This document shows positions 20,314 through 30,812 of a stretch of 64,000 nucleotides of DNA, in pieces. Position 1 is the first letter of the stretch. Every line of letters begins with the position of its first letter. The stretch comes from Azadirachta indica (lineage: Eukaryota; Streptophyta; Magnoliopsida; Sapindales; Meliaceae). The notes beneath the pieces are model-generated. The model saw nothing but the letters and a program-made list of their open reading frames with translations. It did not search any database and was not told where the DNA came from. Both the position numbers and the translations under genes were made by a program. Location: NCBI GenBank assembly GCA_022749755.1, contig CM040442.1, positions 14,482,457 to 14,546,456 of the forward strand, written 5' to 3'.

Positions 20314-20660
20314 TCAAAAATTGTCAAATGCAAAACAGGCGGAAAAAAATTGTTTTGTTTTAGATGAAACGCATGTCTTGTGACGCACCGTCGCATGATG
20401 ATCGTTACAATGTATTTCATTAAAAAAATAGAAGAGTCTAAAATGTACCATTTGCGGGGATGAAATTGTCAAACGCAAAACGAGCGCAAAAAATTGGTTC
20501 CATTTTGAGACGCGACTCATGCCTTATGACTCACCATGGTGTTATAATCTTTACAATGTATTTCATTTAAAAATCGGAACAGTCAGAAAATGTACGATTT
20601 CGGGGACAAAATTGTCAAACCTTGAACGAGTGCAAAAAAATGGTTTTCATTTCGAGAGGG
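20314..20660 (+). repeat. Satellite block S4 (~2.4 monomers)
   Basis: It continues the array in the same orientation, from AATTGTCAAATGCAAAAC to TTTCGAGAGGG, where the 5' LTR of element C begins. Confidence 0.92.
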
Positions 20661-21469
20661 TGATGCAAACGAAATTGCACAACCACATAAACAAGAGGAG
20701 AACTTCAGACATAAGGTTAGATACACTCAATTGCAGCATTTATATGATTTGCTAAGCGTGTCGAGTGGACCGATTACAAAAGTTAGAGCCAAGACATTGA
20801 AAAGTACCTTAAATAGACTAATTAAAAAGATGTGTAATTCAAATACAATTTAAGATACACGTCTTGAAGAATTAGCCTCAGTGAATATCATTCAAGCGAT
20901 CGGAGTTTAAGAAGACTAATATAAAAGTGTTCGAAAATTATAGTTCATTTGCGTAATTTTTAAGAATCTTAAAATAATGTAATCACTTACATTGTACACA
21001 TTCGACGCCATTGCTTACGTTATATATATATGACGCCATTGCTTACGTTTTCATATTTGAAATTTGTAATTTTTTAAAGTCATAAATTTTGTATTTATTT
21101 TGTCAAATTATTAGGTAGGATTGTTAGCCCAACTTTTGACATTTTCTCTTTGTATTTGCCTATAAAAAAACTTTCATTTCTTAGAATGAAACAAGCAATT
21201 TGAGTGTTAAATTATTTTTTAAAAATTTTTTGTTCTTAAACTCTTCAAGTTTAATTTCTTATGATGTTCAAAACAACCAAACTTATCATCTAGATTCTTA
21301 AGCGTTTTTTTAAGGATTTTTGGTATGACGTTTGAATAAATCATAATCTTGGTTCTTATCTAGATAGGTATCGGATCAAGACTCTATAAACTTGTGTCTT
21401 GAGAAAATTTGGGGTTTTTTATTACATTCGGTGTTGGGTTTCGCCACGTTATTAGCGAGTTTCGTATTT
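20661..21469 (+). mobile_element. 5' LTR of element C
   Basis: It starts TGATGCAAACGAAATTGC and ends around GTTTCGTATTT, where relatives end TTCATATCA. Its first part repeats the polyprotein tail. Downstream are the GACGCCATTGCTTACGT blocks around an ATATATATATGACG repeat, a TATA-like CCTATAAAAAAAC near 21160, and the polyadenylation-type T-rich part. Confidence 0.88.
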
Positions 21470-21471
21470 TT

Positions 21472-21482
21472 TAGTATCAGAG
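21472..21482 (+). promoter_or_regulatory. Primer binding site of element C, one mismatch
   Basis: TAGTATCAGAG lies just after the LTR and differs at one base from TGGTATCAGAG (initiator tRNA-Met type). Confidence 0.75.
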
Positions 21483-21968
21483 CTTTGGTTTCAAGGTAAG
21501 TTTAAGTTATCCTTTATATCTTTATTGTTCCTTTACTTCTTAATTTATAATTCTGAAAAAAATACAAAAAAAAAATTATGGCCAAATTCCTCCTTGATTG
21601 GTCCAAATTTGAATTTTGTGTTTTACTTCTTTCAATATATTTTAAGTTCATATTTTCATTTCTACTTCTTAAAAAAAAAGAAAAGAAAAAAGAGAATTGT
21701 TGTTATCTATTATATTCATAATTTCTGATAGCATTGGCCTAATATTCCTTATTCTTGATCAAATATTGTCATTGCTTGCATCAATTTTTTAATGATTGCT
21801 TATTGAATCTTATAATTTGTTTTGGTTGCTTCTCATCTTAAAATTGCCATTGAAATTTTGATTAAGAGTGTGGGAGTGTAAGAACATTTGAGTGCTCAAA
21901 CACAAGCGTGAGTGAAAACACGTGAGGGAGTGCTTGTGAGGTTTCTAATTTTGTTTCGCAGATTTTAA
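21483..21968 (+). other. Untranslated leader of element C
   Basis: AT-rich, with no gag-like coding sequence. It ends in a GTGAGTG-rich stretch before the gag start. Matches the A2 leader in inverted orientation. Confidence 0.75.
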
Positions 21969-23239
21969 ATGTCTCACAATCAAGAAGAAAATTCAACCTC
22001 GGGGGTACCACAACCAACCACCCCGAACCTACAATTGCAGGCGTTATTGGAGGAGATGAGACGGATGATAAAGGCTAAGTTAGAACCAATTCATGAGAGG
22101 ATGGATAGGTTGGAAGAAGAGACATCAAGAGGGCAACATCAAAGCTCTTCCATTAGACAATCACCTAGGCAAGTGCAACCAAGGGTACAATGGGGTAATG
22201 TTGAGGATGATGAGGAGTTAGATGAATCACCAATGAATCGGGGCAGGAATTTGCGTGGTTATGGGAATAGAGAAGTTAGGTTGGGTAGACCTAAGTTGGA
22301 TGATGATTTAGGAAATGATAAGATAAAAATTTCACCATTTTAAGGTAGAAACGATCCTTAAGCTTATTTAGAATGGGAGAAAAAAATAGAGATGGTTTTC
22401 GATTGTCACAACTACTTTGAGATAAAAAAAAAAAAATTTGCGGCCACTAAATTTACTGATTATGTTATTATTTAGTGGGATCAATTGTTGAAGGATAGGA
22501 GAAGAAATCAAGAACATCCTGTTGAAACGTGGGACGAGATGAAGACAATAATGAGAAGACGTTTCATTTCAAGCTACTACCATTAAGAGTTGTTCAACAA
22601 ATTGCAACGTCTAACTCAAAGATCTAAAAGCGTAGATCAGTACTACAAAGAGATGGAGGTTGCTATGATCGAGAAAATGTAGAGGAGGATAGAGAAGCTA
22701 TCATGGCTAGATTCTTACATTATTTAAATGGTGAGATCGCAGATGTGGTGAAAATGCAACATTATGTAGAGTTGATAGATATGGTACACCAAGCCATCAA
22801 AGTTGAGCAACAATTGAAGCGAAGAAACATGGCTAGGAGAAGAGCAAGCACGACTGCTACAAACTCATGGAGATCGACTCTTAAACAGCAAGAATTTCCA
22901 TTAATAAAGTCTAATTCCAAAGTTTCTAAGGATGCTAAACAAGTTGTGCCGCAAAAATAAGGTAACATTGAATCCACCACTTCTAAAAATCGTGACATTA
23001 AGTGTTTTAAATATTAAAGTAGGGGTCATATAACTAGCCAATACCCAAATAAAAGGGTAATGGTGATCAATGCTTAAGGGGGATTGAGTCGGAAGGAGAA
23101 GAAGAAGACGAAACAGAAGACATGCCATCTCTTGAAGATAACTACGAAGGGCAATATGTTGCGGAAGGAGAATTATTAGTGGCAAGACCAGCTCTTAGCG
23201 TACAGATTAAGGAAGAAAAAAAGGATCAGCGGGAGAAAC
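21969..23239 (+). pseudogene. Element C gag, broken
   Basis: The ATG at 21969 opens MSHNQEENSTSGVPQP and is the best-preserved gag start of this family in the window. The first 124 codons run to TAA at 22341-22343, where a glutamine codon is expected. The capsid core (near 22360-22680) has further stops and a single-base loss. The piece at 22703-22960 encodes ARFLHYLNGEIADVVKMQHY and the basic linker. The zinc knuckle near 23000 reads CFKY with a following stop, so it is lost. The acidic region follows up to the protease. Confidence 0.9.
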
Positions 23240-23601
23240 TTGTTTCATATTCGGTGTTTTGTTAACAACAAAGTTTGCAGCGTTATAATTGATGGAGGAA
23301 GTTGCACCAACATGGCCAACACCGAATTATTAGAGAAATTGTCGCTACCTATCATGAAACATCCACGACCGTACCGGCTTCAATGGTTAAAAAATTGTGG
23401 AGAAATCAAGATAATAAAACAAGTGTTGGTGGCATTCTCTGTTGGCAAGTATGAGAATGAGGTCCTTTGTGACCTGATTCTATGCATGCATGTCACATCC
23501 TATTGGGTAAACCATGGCAGTACGATCGACGAGTCACACACGATGGTTTCACCAATAGATACTCTTTTATCATTGAAAGGTAACCTATATCACTAGTACC
23601 A
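23240..23601 (+). pseudogene. Element C protease
   Basis: The frame at 23240-23596 encodes FHIRCFVNNKVCSVIIDGGS and CTNMANTELLEKLSLPIMKH, with the D-G-G-S active site. It continues through LVAFSVGKYENEVLCDL. A frameshift near 23485 disrupts the PMHA..LLGRPW end, which appears in another frame. An extra A in the GAGAAACTTG segment (near 23237) also shifts it out of frame with gag. Confidence 0.85.
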
Positions 23602-24760
23602 TTGACTCCAAAACAAGTTCTCGAAGACCAATTAAAGATGCAAAAAGCGAGTGAAAAAAAAAAAGAAAACGAGAAAAGCAAAAATGTAAAAGACAGTGAG
23701 ATCAAGAGAGCTATACTTTCACAACAGCCCCTTATAATACTTATGTACAATGAGGCTTTTTTGTATACTAACGATTTTGCCGGATCCTTGCCAAGTAATG
23801 TTATGTTTCTTTTGCAGAAATTCGAGGATGTCTTTCCTGAAGAGGTGCCCCTTGGTTTACCTCCAATTCGAGGAATTGAACATTAAATTGATTTTATACC
23901 CGAAGCAACAATTCCGAACCGACCAACTTATAAAAGTAATCCCGATGAGACAAAGGAACTTCAACGACAAGTTAATGAGCTGATGGAGAAAGGGTATGTT
24001 AAAAAAAGCATGAGTTCTTGTGCGGTTCGGTGCTACTAATACCTAAGAAAGATGGGATATAGAGGATGTGTGTTGATTGCCGAGCTGTCAACAATATTAC
24101 AGTAAAGTATCGACATCCCATTCCTCGATTAGATGACATGTTAGATGAATTGCATGGATCTTGTGTGTTTTCTAAAATTGATCTTAAGAGTGGATACCAT
24201 CAAATTAGGATGAAAGAAAAGGATGAGTGGAAAACTGCATTTAAAACAAAATATGATTTGTACGAATGGTTAGTTATGCCTTTTGGGTTAACTAATACAT
24301 CTAATATTTTCATGAGACTTATGAACTATGTTTTGCGTGCTTTCATTGGTAAATTCGTAGTAGTCTATTTTGATGATATTTTGATTTATAACAAAAACTT
24401 AAACGATCACATTAAACATTTAAAACTTGTTTTAGAGGTTTTAAAGAAATAAAGGCTATTTGTTAATTTTAAGAAATGTACATTTTGTACAGATAAGCTT
24501 GTGTTTCTTGGTTTTGTTATAAGTGCTAAAAGGATTGAGGTCGATGAGGAGAAGGTGAAGGCAATTCAAGAATGGCCAATGCCTACTTCGACGAATCAAG
24601 TAAGAAGCTTTCATGGATTGATAAGTTTTTATCAGTACTTTTTTCGAGATTTTAGTAGCATAGCTGCACCATTAACCGAAGTCATCAAGAAGAATGTTCT
24701 GTTCAAGTGGGGAAAAAAAGCAAGAAAAGGTATTCAAACTTATCAAAGAAAAATTGACTA
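23602..24760 (+). pseudogene. Element C reverse transcriptase, broken
   Basis: The linker and start (23602-23886) include NEAFLYTNDFAGSLPSNVMF and FEDVFPEEVPLGLPPIRGIE, then a TAA at 23884-23886. The frame at 24066-24452 encodes MCVDCRAVN, the catalytic [26 protein letters not shown] and [12 protein letters not shown] stop at 24450-24452 is followed by the thumb and connection (24501-24761: [36 protein letters not shown]). Both catalytic blocks are present, but at least two nonsense codons and frameshifts interrupt the gene. Confidence 0.92.
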
Positions 24761-25150
24761 ATGCACCTTTACTTATTTTACCTAACTTTGCTAAAGCATT
24801 TGAAATAGAGTGTGATGCTTTAGGTACAGGAGTCAGAGACGTACTAATGCAAGAAGGAAGACCGATTGCGTACTTTAGTGAGAAACTAAATGGCATGGCT
24901 TTAAACTATCCCACTTACGACAAATAATTGTATGCATTGGTTCAAACTCTAGAAATTTGGCAGCATTACCTTTGGCCCAAAGAGTTTGTGATTCATATGA
25001 ATCATGAATCCTTGAAACATTTAAAGGCGCAGCACAAATTAAGCATACGTCATGCCAAATGGGTGGAGTTTATTGAGATATTTCCTTATGTGATCAAATA
25101 TAAATAAGGCAAAAAAAACATAGTTGCTGATACACTATCATGCAGGTACG
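24694..25150 (+). pseudogene. Element C RNase H, broken
   Basis: From 24694 the frame reads [20 protein letters not shown] and [20 protein letters not shown]. It continues [20 protein letters not shown] up to a TAA at 24925-24927, where relatives have E in YDKELYALV. Downstream fragments ([25 protein letters not shown]) show the HTDH motif changed to HMNH and the final DALSRR degraded. It is inactive. Confidence 0.88.
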
Positions 25151-25349
25151 CTTTACTTTCAACTTTTGATGCTAAATTGCTTAGATTTGAGAACATTAAG
25201 GAGTTGTATGTAACGGATTCTAATTTTTGTGACTTGTTTAAGAATTGTACTAAGGGAGTATGTGGAAGTTCTATTTGCATGATGGTTTCCTATTTTGAGA
25301 AAATAAATTGTGTGTTCCATATTAATCCTTACGTGAGTTACTTGTTCGA

Positions 25350-26566
25350 GAAGCACACGGTGGTGGTTTGATGGGTCACGTTGGTGTACCTAAGACTTTA
25401 CACATATTGCATGAACATTTCTTTTGGGCGCACATGAAACGTGACATAGAAAGGGTTTGTGCGAGATACATTGCTTATAAGCAAGCTAAGTCTAGGTAAA
25501 ATCCATATAAATTGTATACACCACTTCCTATTCCTAGTGCACCTTGGGTCAATATTTTTATAGATTTTGTTTTGGGATTACTTAGGACAAAGAGGGGGAA
25601 AGACTCAGTTTTTATGGTTGTCGATAGGTTTTCTAAAATGGCACACTTTATTGCATCTCATAAAACTGATGATGCATCACATATAATTGATTTGTTTTTA
25701 AAGGAAGTTGTTAGGTTGCATGGAATGCCCAAAACTATTGTTTCAGATCGAGACGCAAAGTTTTTAAGTTATTTTTGGAAGACATTGTGGGAAAAGTTGG
25801 GAACTAAATTATTATTTTCTACTACTTGTCACCCACAAACAGATGGTCAAACTGAAGTAGTAAATAGGACATTATCTACTTTGTTGCGTACTATCATACA
25901 AAAGAACCTGAAAACTTGGGAAGATTGCTTGCTACATGTTGAATTAGCTTATAATCGTTGTGTTCATTCTGCCACTAAGTTTTCACCTTTTTGATATTAT
26001 CTATGGTTTTAATCTACTAACTTCTTTGGATTTAATTCCTTTACCTATGAATGACAAAGTTAATTTAGATGGCAAGAAGAAAGTTGATTTCATTAAGCAG
26101 ATCCATGAGAAAGCAAGGCAACACATAGAACAACGAACGAAATAATATGCCAAGCAAGCCAATAAGGGATGCAAGAAGGTTGTCTTTAAACCAGGTGATT
26201 TGGTTTGGTTACATATGAGGAAGGAGCGTTTTTCTGAGCAAAGACGTTCTAAACTTCTACCAAGGGAAGACGACCCTTTTCGAGTAGTGGAACGTATTAA
26301 TGATAATGCTTACAAACTTGAACTATCAGGCGAGTATGAGGTTAGTACAACCTTTAATATTTCTGACTTATCTCTTTTTGATGTAGATAGCGATTTAAAG
26401 ACAAATCCTTTTCAAGAGGGGCAGAATGATGCAAACGAAGTTGCGCAACCACGTAAACAAGAGGAGAACTTCAGACATAAGGTTGGAGACACTCAATGCG
26501 CTTGCCGAGTGGACCGATTACAAGAACTAGAGCCAAACATTGTAAAGTGCCTTAAATTGACTAATT
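25350..26566 (+). pseudogene. Element C integrase, broken
   Basis: The zinc-binding part near 25370-25500 has [18 protein letters not shown] and then C-x2-Y changes. The frame at 25512-25994 encodes the catalytic core: [33 protein letters not shown] and [20 protein letters not shown], with all three acidic residues. A frameshift near 25990 leads to 25960-26145 (YGFNLLTSLDLIPLPMND). The piece from 26200 has the GPY/F-like module (LLPREDDPFRVVERINDNAY) and runs through the PPT into the LTR, ending early at 26566-26568 after a frameshift. Confidence 0.9.
26413..26426 (+). promoter_or_regulatory. Polypurine tract of element C
   Basis: CAAGAGGGGCAGAA immediately precedes the TG of the 3' LTR and corresponds to the PPT of element D. 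Confidence 0.8.
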
Positions 26567-27213
26567 AAAAAGATGTGTGATTTAAATACAATTCAAGATA
26601 CACGTCTTGAAGAATTAGGCTCAGTGAACATCATACAAGCGATCGGAGTCCAAGAAGACTAATCTGAAAATGTTCAAAAATTATAATTCATTTGTATAAT
26701 TTTTTAAGAATTTTAAAATGATGTAATCACTTACATCATACACATTCGACGTCATTGCTTAGGTCATATATATATGACATCATTGCTTACGTTTTCATGC
26801 TTGAAATTTTTAGTTTTTAAAGGTTATAAATTTTGTATTTATTTTATCAAATTGTTAGGTAGGATTGTTAGTCTAACTTTTGACATTTTCCCTTTGTATT
26901 TGTCTATAAAAAGTCTTTCATTTCTTGAAATGAAACAAGCAATTTGAGTGTTAAATTATTTCTTATAAGTTTTTGTTCTTGAACTCTTCAAGATTAATTT
27001 CTTATGGTGTTCAAAACTACCAAACTTATCATCTAGATTTTTAAGCATTTTCTTAAGAATTCTTGGTGTAGCGTTTGAATAAATCATAGTCTTGATTCTT
27101 ATCTAGATAGGTATCGGGTTAAGGCTCCATAAACTTGCATTTTGGGGAAATCTTGGAGTTCTTTACTACATTCGGTGTTAGGTTTCGTCACGTTATTGGA
27201 GAGGTTTGTATTG
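26427..27213 (+). mobile_element. 3' LTR of element C, with coding tail
   Basis: It starts TGATGCAAACGAAGTTGC and ends about GTTTGTATTG. The first ~236 bp are a former polyprotein tail. The current frame stops at 26568, but one frame over the sequence encodes SGPITRTRAK (26512-26541) and reaches a TAA at about 26660-26662, the position matching the A2 LTR. It is followed directly by satellite. Confidence 0.88.
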
Positions 27214-27372
27214 GACGAGACATATGTCTTTTTACTCACCGTGGTGTCATGATCATTACAATGCATTTCATTTTAAAAACGGAAGAGTCCACAATGAATG
27301 ATTTTCGAAGAAGAAATTGTCAAACAAAAAACAGAAACAGAAAAATGGTTTAGTTTCGAGAAGGGACGCATG
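27214..27372 (+). repeat. Satellite block S5, forward part (~1 monomer)
   Basis: From ACGAGACATATGTC to GGGACGCATGTTA, in the orientation of the main array. Confidence 0.88.
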
Positions 27373-27984
27373 TTAACAGAAACTGAAAATCGTTCATTTC
27401 CCACTCTTCCGTTTTTTAATAGAAATGTGTTGTAACAATCGTCATGCCATGGTTAGTAACAAGACATGTGTGCTGTCTCGAAACGAAACCATTTTTTTCG
27501 CCCATTTTGTGTTTGACAATTTCGTCCCCGAAAATCGTACATTTCTAACTCTTCTGTTTTTCAAATGAAATACATTGTAATGATCATCACGCCACGATGA
27601 GTAACAAGACATGCATACCGTCTCAAAACAAAACCATTTTTTGGTGCTTGTTTTGCATTTGACAATTTCATCCTCGAAAATTGCTTGTTTCCGACTCTTC
27701 CGTTTTTGAAATGAAATGCATTGTAATGATCATCACACCACGGTGAGTAAAAGGATATGCTTCCTGTCTTGAAACAAAACCTTTTTTTGAACCCGTTTCG
27801 TGTTTGACAATTTCGTCCCCGAAAACGTACATTCCCGATTCTTCCGTTTTATAAATGAAATATATTGCAACGATCATCACACCATGTAAGTAACAAGCCA
27901 TGCATTTTGTCTCAAAACAAAACCATGTTTTTGCACCTATTTTGCGTTTGACAATTTCGTCACTGAAAATCGTTCGTTTCCCAC
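27373..27984 (-). repeat. Satellite block S5, inverted part (~4 monomers)
   Basis: The blocks now read in complement: CGAAACCATTTTTT, TTTGACAATTTCGTCCCCGA, AAATCGTACATTTC, GAAATGCATTGTAA. The turn-over point is near 27372. The block runs into the N gap. Confidence 0.92.
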
Positions 27985-28084
27985 NNNNNNNNNNNNNNNN
28001 NNNNNNNNNNNNNNNNNNNNNNNNNNNNNNNNNNNNNNNNNNNNNNNNNNNNNNNNNNNNNNNNNNNNNNNNNNNNNNNNNNNN
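27985..28084. other. Assembly gap of exactly 100 N
   Basis: One hundred N, the usual placeholder for a gap of unknown size. Satellite lies to the left and copia coding sequence to the right, so the distance and even the adjacency of the two sides are not proven by this sequence. Confidence 0.99.
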
Positions 28085-28129
28085 CTGATTTGCCTACTTT
28101 GCATGCACAACCTGTTGAACCACACACAA

Positions 28130-29819
28130 TAAATTCAAATTCTGATCTGCCTATTGCTATAAAAGGGCATCAGAGAATGCACAAAAAGGCCTTTATACCC
28201 ATTATCTCACTATGCATCTCTTAAACATCTTTCACCATCCTATAGGAATTTTATCATGAGTCTAAATACTATATCTGTCCCTAACACTTTATCTGAGGCA
28301 TTATCCAAAAAGGAATGGAGGAATGCTATGAGAGAAGAGATGGATGCGTTGGAAAAAAACAAGACATGGGAGATCGTTGATCAACCAAAAGGGAAAAATT
28401 TGGTAGGATGCAAGTGGGTGTTCACTTTGAAATACAAGGCTGACGGTTCACTTGAAAGATATAAAGCGAGGTTGGTTGCAAAAGGCTACACTCAAACATA
28501 TGGCGTTGATTATCAAGAGACATTTGCTCCCGTAGCTAAGATTAATACGGTGAGGATTTTACTGTCATTGGCAACCCATTTTAATTGGCAACTCCAACAG
28601 TATGATGTGAAGAACGCCTTTTTACACGGAGATTTAGAAGAAGAAATATATATGAGCATACCACCAGGCTTTGGAGGAGAGGAAACCACTAATAAGGTGT
28701 GTAGACTACGAAAGGCTCTATATGGACTCAAGCAATCTCCTAGAGCTTGGTTTGGGAGATTTGCTAAAGTAATGAAATCCACAGGTTTTAAACAAAGTCA
28801 AAGAGATTACACATTGTTCATCAAGCACTCTAACTCAGGGGGAGTTACAGTTCTTTTGGTATATGTTGATGATATAATTGTTACTGGAAATGATGAGAAA
28901 GAGAAACAAGTTCTGAAAGAGTGTCTAATGAAGGAATTTGAGATAAAAGAGCTTGGGAGATTAAAATATTTTCTTGGGATTGAGGTTGCATATTCAAGAC
29001 AGGGCATCTTTATTTCACAACAAAAGTATGTGACAGACCTATTAAAGGAAATAGGAAAACTTGCTTGTAAACCAGTAGCTACTCCTATTGAGCCTAACCA
29101 TAAACTTGGGGAAGCAAAAGAAGATGCAACTGTAGATAAAGAAATGTATCAAAAGTTGGTAGGAAAGCTTATCTATCTTGCTCATACCCGACCAGACATA
29201 GTATATTCAGTAAGTGTGATTAGTCAGTTTATGCATGATCCAAGGGAGGTACATTTGCAGGCTGCCTATCGAATACTTCATTACTTGAAAGGCAGCCTAG
29301 GTAACGGAGTTTTGTTCAAAAGAAAAGTTGAATTGACTTTAGAAGTCTATACAGATGCTAATTATGCAGGATCATCCATGGATAGGAGGTCTACTTCTGG
29401 CTACTGCATGTTTCTTGGGGGTAATTTGGTAACATGGAGAAGTAAAAAAACAAAATGTTGTGGCAAGGTCTAACGCAGAATCAGAGTTCAGAGCAATGGC
29501 TCAAGGCGTGTGTGAATTATTATGGTTGAAAATCATCCTAGATGATTTAAAGATCAAGTGGGAAGGACCTATGAAGCTTTATTGTGATAACAAGTCAGCA
29601 ATAAACATTGCTCATAATCCTGTTCAACATGACAGGACAAAACACATTGAGATAGACCGACATTTCATCAAGGAAAAGTTAGAATGTGGTCTGATCTGCA
29701 TGTCGTATGTGCCTTCTCGAAATCAATTGGCAGATGTCCTGACCAAAGGACTCAACAGTGCAAATTTTCATGAGATTATTTCCAAGCTGGGAATGGAAGA
29801 TATCTATTCTCCAGCTTGA
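28130..29819 (+). pseudogene. Copia reverse transcriptase-RNase H, one frameshift
   Basis: The long frame at 28256-29473 holds the standard copia RT: ALSKKEWRNAMREEMDALEK, NKTWEIVDQPKGK, GCKWVFTLKYKADGSLERYK, ARLVAKGYTQTYGVDYQETF, the first catalytic aspartate in QQYDVKNAFLHGDLEE, and the second site YVDDIIVTGND near 28862. RNase H begins with VYTDANYAGSSMDRRSTSGY. At 29444-29450 a run of seven A, where in-frame reading needs six, shifts the frame. The rest continues from 29460 (VARSNAESEFRAMAQGVCEL, KLYCDNKSAINIAHNP, KHIEIDRHFIKEKLE, QLADVLTKGL) to TGA at 29817-29819. The single defect could be a real mutation or a sequencing error. Confidence 0.95.
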
Positions 29820-29826
29820 GGGGGAG
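29816..29826 (+). promoter_or_regulatory. Polypurine tract of the copia element
   Basis: TTGAGGGGGAG, which overlaps the pol stop codon, directly precedes the LTR start TGTTAGAATG. Confidence 0.88.
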
Positions 29827-30051
29827 TGTTAGAATGTACAGCTATTATAATCCCAGATTATTAGGAATGAATTAATGTGTGTATAATTTAAGTAGGAAAG
29901 AGATTCAAATCTTTTCAATTATAAAATTGATTACGGTAGATAGTTTCCTTTTTTATTCCTAGAGAATTCTTTTTATAGTCCCTTAAGGCTGTGTACATGT
30001 AAGTGTGTTTTTCAGATCTAATAAAATTATTTTTCCTCCTATTTTTCAACA
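29827..30051 (+). mobile_element. Copia 3' LTR (225 bp)
   Basis: Starts TGTTAGAATGTACAG and ends TTTTTCAACA. It includes CTTTTTATAGTCCC (TATA-like, near 29969) and an AATAAAAT signal near 30020. GCTAT follows and is probably the target duplication, but its partner lies beyond the N gap. Confidence 0.9.
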
Positions 30052-30056
30052 GCTAT

Positions 30057-30812
30057 CAGTGGGATAAATTTAAAATTTTGTCTATATTGATTGAGATATG
30101 ATATCAAAATATAGTTGAAACCTCTAGAAAGATGAAAAAGTAAATTTTTTAGAGAATTTTACTGTTTTACATTTGGAGTTCTCTGGAGAAAATTATGATA
30201 ATATGATCATAACATGTTCATTTTTAAGACAAAATTCTAAATGCATGATTTTAAAGAATTTTACTCTAAGTTCAATATAGTTTGTTTAATTTCTAGATGT
30301 TTAAAGAATTTTGTGAGTAATAATTCAAAGTCATAGCCTTGATGTCTTTACTTACATCATAATGTATATGATGTCATTACTTATATCAATATGTATATGA
30401 TGTTGGCTTACATCTTTTAGTTACATAGATAGGTTGTATAAGTAATTAGTTATCAATTTGTATTTGGACTCTTATAAGGAGATGGAAGAGTTTATATATA
30501 AGAGGGTATACAAACATGTAAGAATGTAATGTAAGAGATTAATTGTGTATTTATTCAGTGATGATAAATTGAGTATTCTTTAAACTCTATAGTGAGTTTA
30601 CAAGTCATGTATCCTTTGTTTAACAATTTAGAGTGGTGATATCTGTATCTCTTTGTTGTTTTACATAACTGGTGAACTTATTTTTCATATTAAGCTCTGT
30701 AACCTTAATTAACATTGGGTGGTGATTTTCTATATCCCTCATTGTTATCTTGAGGTGGTAAGCTATTATCCCCTTAATTTCATGAATATTTATTTATCTT
30801 ACGAATTCAACA
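30057..30812 (+). mobile_element. Possible solo LTR bounded by GCTAT
   Basis: The segment ends GAATTCAACA at 30812 and is followed by GCTAT. The same five bases precede it (30052-30056). It has an LTR-like layout: a TATA box (GTTTATATATAAGAGG near 30491), then a transcribed-looking segment. The left end reads CAGTGGG rather than TG, so the boundary or the interpretation may be wrong. No open frame is present. Confidence 0.35.

Larger units (their letters stand above)
20661..27213 (+). mobile_element. Gypsy element C, complete outline, flanked by satellite
   Basis: This 6.55-kb element has two LTRs (20661-21469 and 26427-27213), a PBS-like site, a leader, and the gag-pro-RT-RH-IN order. It is the same family as A1 and A2. 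The LTRs differ by many transitions and by an indel of about 20-25 bp near 20735-20755, so it is older than D. Both ends meet satellite in the same orientation. I could not identify a clean target duplication: GAGGG precedes the element, and GACGA or GGACG follows, depending on the exact end. Confidence 0.9.
28085..30051 (+). mobile_element. Ty1/copia element, 3' part (RT, RNase H, 3' LTR)
   Basis: The 3' part of a copia element begins right after the N gap. It has the pol end, a PPT (TTGAGGGGGAG) and a short LTR (29827-30051). The 5' LTR, gag, protease and integrase are not in the window. The coding sequence is nearly intact, so this copy is younger than the gypsy elements to the left. Confidence 0.95.

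Noticed and set aside
14885..20755. About 25 overlapping open frames of 60-115 codons on both strands
   Set aside because: They repeat the same peptide with the satellite period. They exist because 147 is a multiple of three and the monomer has few stops. There is no start context, conserved domain or end.
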